64,000 nucleotides of DNA from Sapria himalayana. Taxonomy: Eukaryota; Streptophyta; Magnoliopsida; Malpighiales; Rafflesiaceae. Shown here piece after piece: positions 52,757 through 64,000 of this stretch. Within the stretch, counting starts at the first letter, position 1; every line of letters begins with the position of its first letter. The notes under the pieces are model-generated. The model made no database searches and was not told the DNA's origin. It was given only the letters and a program-made list of their open reading frames with translations. The stretch covers positions 1 to 64,000 of the forward strand of contig JAREIK010017066.1 in NCBI GenBank assembly GCA_029783825.1, written 5' to 3'. Position numbers and translations under genes: made by a program.

Positions 52757-54674
52757 TTAAAATGAGAATTATAAGCTTATAAAATATATTATTAATAAAT
52801 AATTAAAATGAATATTAAAATTATAATGAATACCAATCAAAATAAGATTTATGATTAATTATTTAGGGTATACAGGTTTAATGGTTTAAGTATTTAGGAG
52901 TTTAGGAGTTTAGTGATTTAAGTGTTTTGGCATTTATATTTAAATAATGAAATAACAAAAAAATTATTTTTCAAATTTTTTATAAATTTTGAAGGTTATA
53001 ACCGTTATAAATATAATAATTTTTAAATTTTTGTCAAATGTGAATATAATATTTAGTTATAATAAACTTAATAATTAAATATCATGTAAATTAAAAATAA
53101 ATAATTTTATTGAAAGATAGTAATAAACTAAATATAAATATAATAATGATCAAAAATTCAGTTAATAAACTATTATTTATTGATAGATATTTATATATTA
53201 TTTATAAATACTTAAACTTTTAAAGATGGTTTAAATGTTTAAGTATTTAAGGGTTTTGGGGTTTAAAAGTTTAATGATTTAAGCATTTAGGCATTTAGTA
53301 GTTTATAGGTTTTATATAAACAATAAAATAACAAAAAATTAATTTTTGTGATTTTATCTAATTTTCAAAGATGATAACCTTTAAAAATATAATAATTTTT
53401 AATTTATTTTCAAATGTGAATATAATATTTAATTATTATAATCTTTATAATAATATATCATGTAAATTCAATATAAACAATTTTATTATTAAATATTCTA
53501 ATAATGATCAAAAAATAAATTAATAATCTATTATTAATAAGATAGATATTAATTAAAATATAATTACAAAACCTAAAATGATTCAGAAGCAAAGCAAAAT
53601 ATATTACTATATAATAATTTTTTGATTTCAAAATTTTTTTTCTTTTAAAAAGTTTATCTATAATTTTTTGATGAAAAATAATTTATATAAATTATTTTTG
53701 TCTAGCTCAATTTATTTTGTAATTAATATTTATATATAAATAAAAAATAAATAATTAAAATGAATATTTAAAATTATAAAGAAAAAAATGAGAATTATTA
53801 TTTATAATTAGTGTACTATTTTAATTTAAATTAGATTTGTCTCACTAATTATTTATTTTGTAAATAATATTTCTATAAAAATAAAATGATAAATAATTAA
53901 AATAAAAATTTAAAATTATACTGAATAAAATTTAAAATGAGATTTATGATTTATTATTAATGTATACTAGTTTAATGGTTTAAGTATTTAGAAGTTTTTT
54001 CATTTAGGATTTTAGCGATTTATGTTTTTAGGCTTTTAGTGGTTAATCTGTTCTATATAAAAAAATAAAATATCAAAAAAATGTGCTATAATTTTTTATC
54101 ATTTTCATAGGTTATAACCTTTTAAAATATAATAATATTAAAATCTTTTTGAAATGTGAATACAATACATAGTTATAATAATATTAATAATTATATATCA
54201 TATAAATTCAATAAACAATTTTATTGATATATATTATAATAATGATCAAAATTAAATTTATAAACTATTGATATTAAGATAGATATTAATTAAAAAATAA
54301 TTACAAAACCAAAAATAATTCAAAATTATAGTAAAATATATTTATGGATAATAATTTTTAATTTTTAAATTTTTACTTCTTTTATAAGCATATATATTTT
54401 TTAGATTATATTTGTCGCACTCATAATTTATTTTGTATTAAATATTTCTATAAAAATAAACTAATAAATAATTAAAATGAATATTTAAAATTATAATAAA
54501 TAGAATTAAAAATTTGTTTTATTATTTTTTAAGTAGTATATAGTGGTTTAATGGTTTATGTATTTTTGGCATTACGGGGTTTAGGAGTTTACTGATTTAA
54601 CTCTGTATGCATTTAGTGGTTTTTAGGTTTCATTTAAAAATTAAAATAACAAAATATTTATTTTTATTATTTTT

Positions 54675-54710
54675 TTATATTTTCAAAGGTTATAACCTTT
54701 GAAAATATAA
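54675..54710. repeat. Perfect 36-bp palindrome of a satellite monomer
   Basis: 18 bp on each side are exactly complementary around TTATAA. The outer arms are TTATATTTTC and GAAAATATAA. It is one of the two longest perfect examples in the window. Confidence 0.95.
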
Positions 54711-56399
54711 TAATTTTTAAATTTTTTTGAAATGTGAATTTAATATTTAGTTATAATAATCATTATATTTATATATCATATAAATTCAATATAAACAATA
54801 ATATTGATAAATATTCTAATAATAATCAAATAATAAATTAATAATCTATTATTAATAAGATAGATATCAATTAAAATATAATTACAAAACCTATTATGAT
54901 TCACAAGCAAAGCAAATTATATTACTATATAATATATTTTTGTTTTTAATTTTTTTTTTTTAATAAGTTTATCTATATTTTTTCGATAAAAAATAATTTA
55001 TATAAATAATATTTGTCTAACTCAATTTATTTTTTAATTAATATTTATATAAAAATAAACAAATAAATAATTAAAATGAATATTTAAAATTATAATTAAA
55101 AAAAAGTGATTTATTCTTTATTATTTAGGGTATACCAGTTTAATTTAAATAATATCTTTCTCTCTAATAATTTCTTTTGTAATTAATATTTCAATAAAAA
55201 TAAATTGATAAATAATTAGAATAAAAATATAAAATTATATTGAATAAAAATTAAAATGAGATTTATGAATTATTATTAATGTATACTAGTTTAATTTTTT
55301 ATGTATTACGAGGTTTTGTCATTTAGGACTTTAGCAATTTATGTTTTTAGGCATTTAGTGGTTTATTGGTTTTATTTAAACAATGAAATAACAAAAAAAT
55401 TATTTTTGATATTTTTTCACATTTTCAATGGTTATAACCTTTGACAATATAATAATTTTAAAATTTTTTAAATATGTGAATACAATATTTTGTAATAATA
55501 ATCATTATAATTATATATAATATAAACTAAATATAAAAAATTTTATTGATCGATATGATATCAATTATCAAAAAATAAATTAATATGTTATTATTATTAT
55601 GATGGATATAAATTAAAATATAATTGCAAAGCCTAAAATTATTCAAAATCCAAATAAAATTATTACTAAATAAAAATTTTTGTTTATTAGTTTTTGCTTC
55701 TTTTTATAAGCTTATATATTTTTTTGATGAAAAATAAATTATTTAAATTATATTTGTAGCACAGAATTTATTTTGTAATTAATATTTTAATAAATTATTT
55801 AAATTATATTTAAGGTTTACGAGTTTAAAGGTTTAAATATTTAGGGGCTTTTGTGTTTAGGAGTTTAGATGTTTATGTGTTTACGCATTTAGTGGTTTAT
55901 AAGTTTTATTTAAACAATGATATAGCAAATAATTTATTTTTATTATTTTTTCTAATTTTTGAAGATTATATCCTTTGAAAATATAATAATTTTTTAATTT
56001 TTTTTAAATGTAAATATAATATTTATTTATAATAATCTTCATAATTATAATTCATTTAAATTCAATATAAATAATTATATTGCTAGATATTATAATTATG
56101 ATAAAAAATAAATTAATAAACTATTATTAATAAAATAGTTATTATTTAAAAAGTATTTGCAAAATCTAAAATTATTAAAATCAAAGTAAAATATATTACT
56201 AAATAATAACTTTTTTAATATTTTGCTTTTTTTTAGTTTTTATTTTTGTTATTAAAAATAAATTATTTAAATTATATTTGTCTTACTCATAATTTATTTT
56301 GTAATTTATAATTCTATAATAATAAACTAATAAATAATTAAAATGAATATTTAAAATTTTAATGAATACAAATAAAATTGAGATTTATTATTTATTATT

Positions 56400-59300
56400 C
56401 AATATATATCGGTTTAATGGTTTAAGTATTTAACTATTTTTTGGTTTAGGAGTTTAGTGATATAATTGATTCGACCTTTAGTGATTTAATTGTTTATACC
56501 TTTAGTGATTTATAGATTTTATTTTAAGAATGAGAAAACAAAAAATTTAATTTTGTAATTTTTTTTAATTTTTAAAGGTTGTATCCTTTGAAAATATAAT
56601 AATTTTAATTTTTTTATATGTGAATGTAATATTTAGTTATAATAATCTTAATAATAATATATAATGTAAACTCAATATAAATAATTTTATTGAAAGATAT
56701 TATAATAATGACCAATAAATAAATTAATAAACTTGCATTTATAAGAATGATATAAATTAAAATATAATTATAAAATCTAAAATGATTCAAAATCAAAATA
56801 AGATATATTATTAAATAATAATTTATTATTTTTAAAATTGTACCTCTTTTTATAAGCATTTTTTTTATGAAAAATAAATTATTTAAATTATATATGTCGC
56901 ACTAATAATTTAATTTGTAATTAATATTTCTATAAAAATAAACTAATAAATAATTAAATTGAATATTTAAAATGATAATGAATACTAATAAAACTGAGAT
57001 TTATGATTTATTATTTAGACAATACTAATTTAATGTTTTAAGTATTTATTGGCTTCGGGGTTTAGGAGTTTTGTCATTTTTGTATTTAGCAATTTAGTGG
57101 TTTATAGGTTTTATATAAAAAATAAAATAACAAAAAATTTATTTTTGTTATTTTTTCTCTTTTTTGAAGGTTATAACCTTTGAAAATATAATAATTTTTA
57201 ATTTTTTTTTTGAAAAGTGAATACAATATGAAGTTATAATAATCATAATAATTATATATAATATAAATTCAATATATACTATTTTATTGATATTTATTAT
57301 AATAATGATCATAAAAAAGTAATAATCAATTATTAATAAGATAAATATTGTTTAAAATATATTTGCAAAACCTAAAATGACTCAAAATCAAAGTGAAATA
57401 TGTTACTATATATTAATTTTAAATTTTTAAATTTTTGTATCCATTAATAAGCCTATATATTTTTTGATGAAAAATAAATTATTTATATTATATTTGTCTC
57501 ACTAATAATTTATTTTTTAATTTATATATCTATAAAAATAAACTAATAAATAATTAAAATGTATATTTAAAATTTTTATGAATACTAATAAAAATGAGAT
57601 TTATGATTTATTATTAAGAGTATAATTATTTAATTGTTTAAGTTTTTTGTGGTTTTGGGGTTAAGGAGTTTAATGATTTATATGTTTACACATTTTTGTG
57701 CTTATTGGTTTTATTTAATCAATGAAATAGCACAAACTTTATTTTTATGAATTTTTGTGATTTTCAAAGGTTATAACCTTAAAAAATATAATAAATTTTT
57801 AATAGTTCTAAAATATGAATACAATACTTAGTTATAATAATATTTATAATTATATTTGTTGTAGATTCAATATAAAAAAATGTATTAATATATATTATAA
57901 TAAAGATCAAAAAATAAATTAATAAACTTTTATTAATAAGATAGATAATAATTAAAATATATTTGCAGAACCCAAAATAATTCAAAATCAAAGTAAATTA
58001 TATTACTAAATAAAATTTTAAATTTTTGAAATTTTGTTTATTTTTATAAGCTTATTTTTTTTTTGCATAAAGAATAATTTATTTAAATTATATCTGTCTC
58101 ACTCGTTATGTATTTTGTAATTAATATTTCTATAAAAATAAACTAAAAAATAATTAAAATGAATATTTAAAATTATAATGAATACAAATAAAAATGAGAT
58201 TTATTATTTATTATTTAGGTTTTATAGGTTTAATAGTTTAAGTATTTAGGCGGTTTTGGGGACTAGGAGTCTAGATATTTAAATGTTTAGTCATTTAGTG
58301 GTTTATAAGTTTTATTTAAATTATAGAATAATAAAAAATTATTTTTGTGATTTTTTATCATTTTTGAAGGTTATAAGATTTAAAAATATAATAATTTTTA
58401 AATTCTTTTCAAATGTAAATATAATATTTAGTTATAATAACTTAATAATTATAAGTCATTTTAATTGAATATAAGTGATTTTATTGTTCGATATTATAAA
58501 AATGATCAAATAATAAATTAATAAACTATTATTGATAAGATTGATCGCAATTAAAATATAATTGCAAAACCTATATATAATGATTCAAAATCAAAGTAAA
58601 ATATATTACTAAATAATAATTTTTTGTTTTTAAATTTTTACTTCTTTATATTAGCTTTTTTTTTATTAAAAATAAATTATTAAAATTATATTTGTATCAC
58701 TCATTATTTATTTTGTGATTGATATTTCTATAAAAAATAAACTAATAAATAATTAAAATGAATATTTAAAATTATAATGAATACCAATTAAAATGAGATT
58801 TATGATTTATTTTATATGCTATACCGGTTTAATGGTTTGATTATTTAGTGGTTTATAGGTTTTATTTATATAATAAAAATTTAAAATTCTATTTTTGATT
58901 TTTTCTGGTTTTCAAAGGTTATAACCTTTGAAAATAAAATAATTTTTAAAATTTTTTGAAATGTGAATACCATGTATAATAATATTAATCCTACTAATTA
59001 TATATCATATAAATTCAATATAAATAATATTAATGATAAATATTATAATAATGATCAAAAATTAAATTAATAAACTATTATTAATAATATTAATATTAAT
59101 TAAAATATATTTACATAACACAAAATGATTCAAAATCAAATCAAAATATATTACTAAATAATAATATTTGATTTTTATAATTTTCCTTCTTTTAATAAGC
59201 ATATATTTTTTTATTAAATTAAATTATTTAAATAATAATTCTCTCACTCGAAATTTATTTTGTAATTAATTTTTCTAAAAAATTAAACTATAAATAATTA

Positions 59301-59700
59301 AAATTAAAATTTAAAATTATAATAAATAGAAATAAAAATGAGATTTATTATTTATTAAGTAGTATATAGTTGTTAAAAGGTTTATGTATTTAGGGGTTTC
59401 GTGATTTATGAGCTTACTGATTTAAGTAAGAAAGCATTTAATGATCTATAGGTTTTATTTAAAAAATGAAATAACAAAAAAATTTTTTTTTTATTTTTTC
59501 ACATTTTCAAAGGTTATAACCTTTGAAAATGTGATAATTTTAAAATTTTGTTCAAAAGTGAATATAATATTTAGTTATAATAATTATTATATTTATATAA
59601 CATATAAATTCAATATAAACATTTTTATTGATAAATATTCTAATAATGATGAAAAAATAACTTAATAATCTATAATTAATAAGATAGATATCAATTAAAA
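56400..59700 (+). repeat. HOR run b-c-d-e-f-g, third example
   Basis: The same order and class-specific text as at 8620-11900, including the class g 'tagtatatagttgttaaaag' and 'agcttactga' words. Class f has lost part of its octamer tract here: 'gattatttagtggtttatagg' at 58840 skips several octamers. Confidence 0.75.
59499..59534. repeat. Perfect 36-bp palindrome with different outer arms
   Basis: The outer arms are TCACATTTTC and GAAAATGTGA, against TTATATTTTC and GAAAATATAA at 54675-54710. Both arms differ between the two monomers, and each palindrome is perfect. Confidence 0.95.
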
Positions 59701-60083
59701 TATATTTACCAAACCTAAAATGATTCAGAATAAAATCAAAAATTATTACTATATAATAATTTTTTGTTTTGAATTTTTTTTTCTTTTAAAAAGTTTATCT
59801 ATATTATTTTAATGAAAACTAATTTATATAAATTATATTTTTGTAATTTATAATTTATTTTGTAATTAATATTTATATAAAAATAAACAAATAAATAATT
59901 AAATTTTAATATTTAAAATTAAAATAAAAACAAAATGAGATTTATTCATTATTATTTAGGAAATACCGGTTTAATTTAAATTAGATATATCTCACTAATA
60001 ATTTATTTTGTAATTAGTATTTCTATAAAAATAAAATGATAAATAATTAAAATAAAAATTAAAATTATATAGAATAATTAAAA

Positions 60084-62562
60084 TAATTTATTTTGTTACT
60101 CTTTCAACTCTAGAATGATTGCTAAAGCTCTAACAAAAATAATAGGAGCTTTTACTTTATCTCCATTTTGTCTAATCATATTTGATGTTGAATCACTGGG
60201 CTATCAAAGGTAATTTGACTCATGTATGCTAACAGACTAAACCAAAGTTGTACCCCTATGTGTTGAAATAGCTAGTTGTTGAGGATGCTATTTATATTGA
60301 TTATTGTAATTTCTTCTAAAATATCTCTCATGCACACACTCAAAGAAATTTTTTTAAAACATAGTTGACCTCTAAAAAAATAACCACCTTGTAGCCTATT
60401 AGAACAAACTAGCCCCAGGGTGGTTTGAGCACGGCAAGACGTATGGGCTCTCTTTCAATCAAGAATCAAAAAATTTATTTTATAGGCATGTCTAAGCCTT
60501 TTTTTTATATCCTCATGGATATGAAAAGTATCATTTCTTTCTTTTTATTTTAAATGAGTTATGTATGCATGCTCACAATACCCAAAAAGGTGTAAATGAA
60601 TCATATTCAAATGTATAACATGTTTTAATCATTGCTCAAAATATTAGTCTTGCATATTACTCATGAGGTCACAAATCAAAGGAAAATGCCATAGTGATAT
60701 TTCCAATCCCAAAAATTTTAGATATAAAAAGTTAGAAAGAGTAGTACTCGAGCTTTAACTATTTCTGGGGTCATGACTTTTGCACTTGAGGGATGTCCAA
60801 AGTGACAATCATTCCTAGTGCAATGACTTTGCAATATAAAGATAAAATGCACAAGCTATGGTCATGTCCAATAATATGATCAGTATTATAGTGATTAAAT
60901 TTGTATTCATGATCATTCTTAGTGCCATAACAATATGTTCAACAGAGAGACACAAGTTATGGTATATTCTCATCTATATGATTTTGTGGTCTAGAGACAA
61001 AATATACAATCATGACGATTGATAATGCTACAATAATCTAAAGCAAGAAAGAGACTGAATCCATAACTCACCCCTTGATTCATGACTTTGTGTTACATAT
61101 ACAAAAGATAAATCTGTGACATTTTTAAATGTTGTGAATTTCAATTTAAATTTAATACTTAGTCATTTGATTATAAAAGTGCAAAACATGAGATTTTGGA
61201 TTTAGGGTTTATGGATTAGGGTTATAGTTTATGGTTTAAGGTTTAGGATTTAAAGTTTAGGGTTTATGGTTTTTTTTTGTTTTTTTTTTCCGAAAATACA
61301 CACTTTATTTATCATTTAGACACACAACTTACAAGAGACTAAAAAGCTGACTAATTTAGGCCACCCCACCAAATCCTATGCACCTTAATGATTCTATCCA
61401 TAAAATACATAAAAAAAACATAATGCCAAATAATTCCAAGCGTACGATAACAACTAAAATCACCTGGCATTCTCGGACTTCAGAGTTGGCATTAAGTCAT
61501 TATGCGCACTGCATCCTTTTCCATTTGGATTTTTCCCAGCCTTTTTGAGGAACCTGAATGATGCACCATATTAAAACTATGCAAATATAAGATTGTGCAT
61601 GTGTGTGACATGCAGCATCAAGCGCTTGCCTATGTCATTGCTATGCAATGAAATACATGTAAAAGTGAATACACATAAATCCACAAGTCCATATCTACGG
61701 CACTTTGTCAATTCATTCTCACCTCTGAATTCCACAATCTTTTGCTCCAATGATCCTCAAAAGAGTATCTCTTGGGTTAGAATACTTCCTCCTCACGCTC
61801 CATGAAGTGGTTGTATGTTGCACCGACGAAATATCAAAAGATATGCATGATTGGTGTGCATGTGTGATGAGGCCCATCTCATAATCTAATTATCTATCCG
61901 TAAAACCAAGCTAGAATACAAGTAAAAGTACAAAATGCTATAAAGATGGGTCTTCTACTCCCGTGAGTGTAGCAACGCCTAATGTGTATTTACAAAATGC
62001 ATTAGTGGGCCCCACTAAAAGATACTCATGGGTCCAGTTGCCCTCATTTAATGCTACATAGAGAATAGACAAGATTTTGTGGGTGAGTATGTCATGATCC
62101 ATCTCTATAAGTACATGGTGCATACAAAGTTCAAAATACAAATAAGACTACAAACATAAACTACAAGTTTGAATCTTTCGCTCCTGTGTGGCTGGTCGGG
62201 TCTCCATTGCTTGCTGGCCATGCTTGATGATGCATCAGATTTTGCTAGATCTCTAATTAATCATGGATTACCTTCTACTCCTATTGGATGACAGTTAGGA
62301 GGCCCTCTATGCTGCCAGATAGGGCTATTGGGACCCACTCCAAGCTACTCCTAGGTTTACTCCCGACCACTTTGCTCGGTCTCGTTAGTTGTCTTAATGT
62401 TATCATCCCGGCTTGCTAGTGGTGCCCTCTACAAGCTGCTGGCCCATACATTTGGCTATTTCCAGGACTTGTTGGCCTTTCTAAATCCTACACCAAAATG
62501 GACAAGAATATGTGCACGTGTGTACTGTGGTCCATCGCTATGTGTGTGGTGCAGCAGTATCA
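60084..62562 (+). mobile_element. Segment U, copy 3 (unclassified 2.48-kb insert)
   Basis: Full-length relative of 27301-29772, in the opposite orientation on the given strand but in the same orientation relative to the satellite. It is preceded by an i half-monomer and followed by 'tgtttaggagtttagtaattt' and classes m and n. It contains the telomere-like block at 61195-61270 next to a T-rich run, and the region 61560-61800 that carries the longest similar reading frames in both copies. Those frames match no protein I know and are broken in different places in the two copies. I found no terminal inverted repeats, duplicated target or polymerase motifs. Confidence 0.6.
61195..61270 (+). repeat. 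Degenerate telomere-like repeats in U copy 3
   Basis: Imperfect TTTAGGG units such as TTTAGGGTTTATGG and ATTAGGGTTATAG, followed by a T-rich run. It is the counterpart of 28590-28668. The first and last units keep the exact TTTAGGG heptamer. Confidence 0.7.
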
Positions 62563-64000
62563 GTGTTTAGGAGTTTAGTAATTTAAGTATTTAGGTATTA
62601 TGTTGTTTATAGGTTATATTGAAATAATTAAATAACAAAAAAATTATTTTTAAGATTTTTTCTCATTTTCAAGGTTAAAACAATTGAAAATATTATAATT
62701 TTAAATTTTTTTTCAAGTGTTATTACAATATTTAATTATAAAAATCATAAAAATTAAATATAATATAAATTCAATATAAATAATTCTATTGATCGATATT
62801 ATTATACTGATCATAAAATAGATTAATAAATTATTATTAATAAGATAGATATTAATTAAAATATTTTTGCAAAACCTAAAACGATTCAAAATCAAAGTAA
62901 AATATATTACTAAATAATAATTTTTTATTTTGTTTATTTTGATTCTTTTTATAAGCTTATAAATTTTTTTGATGAAGATAAATTATTTAAATTATATTTG
63001 TCTCATTCATAATGTTATTTTGCAATTAATATTTCTATAAAAATAAACTAATAAATAATTAAAATGAATATTAAATTATAATGAATACAAATAAAAATGA
63101 GATTTATGATTAATTATTTAGGATATACCGGTTTAATGGTTTAAGTATTTAGGAGTTTAGGAGTTTAGTGATTTATGTGTTTAGGCATTTAGTAGTTTAT
63201 ATGTTTTATTTAAATAATGAAATAACATAAAAATTATGTTTCAAATTTTTTATCAATTTTGAAGGTTATAACCTTTATAAATATAATAAATATTTTTAAA
63301 TTTTTTTCAAATGTGAATACAATATTTAGTTATAATAAACTTAATAATTATATATCATGTAAATTAAAAATAAAAAATTTTATTGATAGATATTAATAAA
63401 CTAAATATAAATATAAATATAATAATGATCAAAAAATAAATTAATAAACTATTATTTGTTGATAGATATTTATAGATTATTTATAAATACATAAATCTTT
63501 AAAGATGGTTTAAATGTTTAACTATCTAAGGGTTTTGTGGCTTTGTGGTTTAGGAGTTTAATGATTTAAGTGTTTAGGCATTTAGTAGATTATAGGTTTT
63601 TTATAAACAATAAAAAAACAATAAATTTATTTTTGTGATTTTATCTAATTTTCAAAGATGATAACCTTTAAAAATATAATAATTTTTAAATTATTTTCAA
63701 ATGTAAATATAATATTTAGTTATAATAATCTTTATAATTATATATCATGTAAATTCAATATAAACAATTTTATTGATAAATATTCTAATAATGATCAAAA
63801 AATAAATTAATAATCTATTATTAATAAGATAGATATCAATTAAAATATAATTACAAAACCTAAAATGATTCAGAAGCAAAGCAAAATATATTACTATATA
63901 AGAATTTTTTGTTTTGAAAATTATTTTTCTTTTAAAAAGTTTATCTATAAATTTTTGATGAAAACTAATTTATATAAATTATTTTTGTCTAGCTCAATTT
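62563..64000 (+). repeat. Satellite array, plus orientation, block 10
   Basis: The remainder of the interrupted class c-like monomer, then m (63120), n (63490) and the start of the next monomer, running off the window. It repeats the order seen after 52185 and after 36272. No gene was seen. Confidence 0.9.
63132..63211 (+). repeat. Octamer tract of a class m monomer (10 x 8 bp)
   Basis: A clean example of the 8-bp phased tract. Ten consecutive octamers each begin TTTA, except the last (TTTT), for example TTTAATGG first, TTTAGGAG third and fourth, TTTAGTGA fifth and TTTAGGCA seventh. There is no slip in phase, and only one C in 80 bases. Equivalent tracts occur in nearly all full monomers. 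Confidence 0.9.

Larger units (their letters stand above)
52186..60083 (+). repeat. Satellite array, plus orientation, block 9
   Basis: Classes m (52870), n (53210), i+j (53810-53965), k (54530), i+j (55140-55300), a partial l-like monomer (55380), a (55810), b (56400), c (57020), d (57610), e (58210), f (58805), g (59355), i (59960), then U. It contains the best-preserved palindromes (54675-54710, 59499-59534) and a 15-bp minisatellite (52689-52756). No gene was seen. Confidence 0.9.

Noticed and set aside
56614..56859. 81-codon and similar hydrophobic frames (57779-57991, 62713-62895) that look like membrane peptides
   Set aside because: They lie on the strand opposite the octamer tract across the plain AT-rich part of monomers. 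The hydrophobic appearance is a composition effect, and the frames do not survive in sister monomers.
1..64000. Organelle DNA or a bacterial CRISPR-like array, given regular repeats and low GC
   Set aside because: The repeats are about 590 bp and diverged, without short identical repeats and unique spacers. hAT elements with target duplications and a GT-AG intron indicate a plant nuclear genome.

Overview
This window looks like heterochromatic nuclear DNA of a flowering plant. Three things support that: degenerate plant-type telomere-like (CCCTAAA) blocks, two plant-style BED/hAT transposon families with 8-bp target duplications and a GT-AG intron, and a solo LTR, all inside an extremely AT-rich satellite. 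I cannot name the species. I found no intact host gene, no tRNA or rRNA gene and no CRISPR array. All recognisable coding sequence is decayed transposase.

Most of the window (about 50 kb) is a diverged tandem satellite with a monomer of about 590 bp. Each typical monomer has (i) a GGTATACC-like box, (ii) a tract of about 80-100 bp in strict 8-bp phase with consensus near TTTAGKGR (G-rich on one strand, almost no C), (iii) a perfect palindrome centred on AGGTTATAACCT, and (iv) about 350 bp of plain AT-rich sequence. Monomers fall into recurring classes, named a-n here by their octamer tracts. The classes recur in the same order (k-l-a-b-c-d-e-f-g...), giving a higher-order repeat (HOR) of about 8 kb with many internal deletions.

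Layout: satellite in plus orientation (1-12998); hAT-B copy 1 (13007-14876), whose truncated end coincides with a switch of satellite polarity; satellite in minus orientation (14877-36271), interrupted by hAT-B copy 2 (17652-20976), a solo LTR (23288-23854), an unclassified 2.47-kb segment U copy 1 (27301-29772) and a structurally complete 3.5-kb hAT-A element (32087-35596); then satellite in plus orientation to the end, interrupted by hAT-B copy 3 (38296-40894), a 0.2-kb remnant of U (51977-52185) and U copy 3 (60084-62562).

History inferred from the sequence: hAT-B and U each entered the satellite once, since their copies share insertion points, and were then multiplied, inverted and trimmed with the array. 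hAT-A and the solo LTR occur once and have perfect target duplications, so they came later. hAT-A has identical 29-bp ends but a transposase frame with five nonsense codons and no frameshift. It was therefore probably moved in trans by an active relative. The least expected features are those of the satellite itself: the embedded octamer tract, and the palindrome whose two arms have changed together in some monomers.
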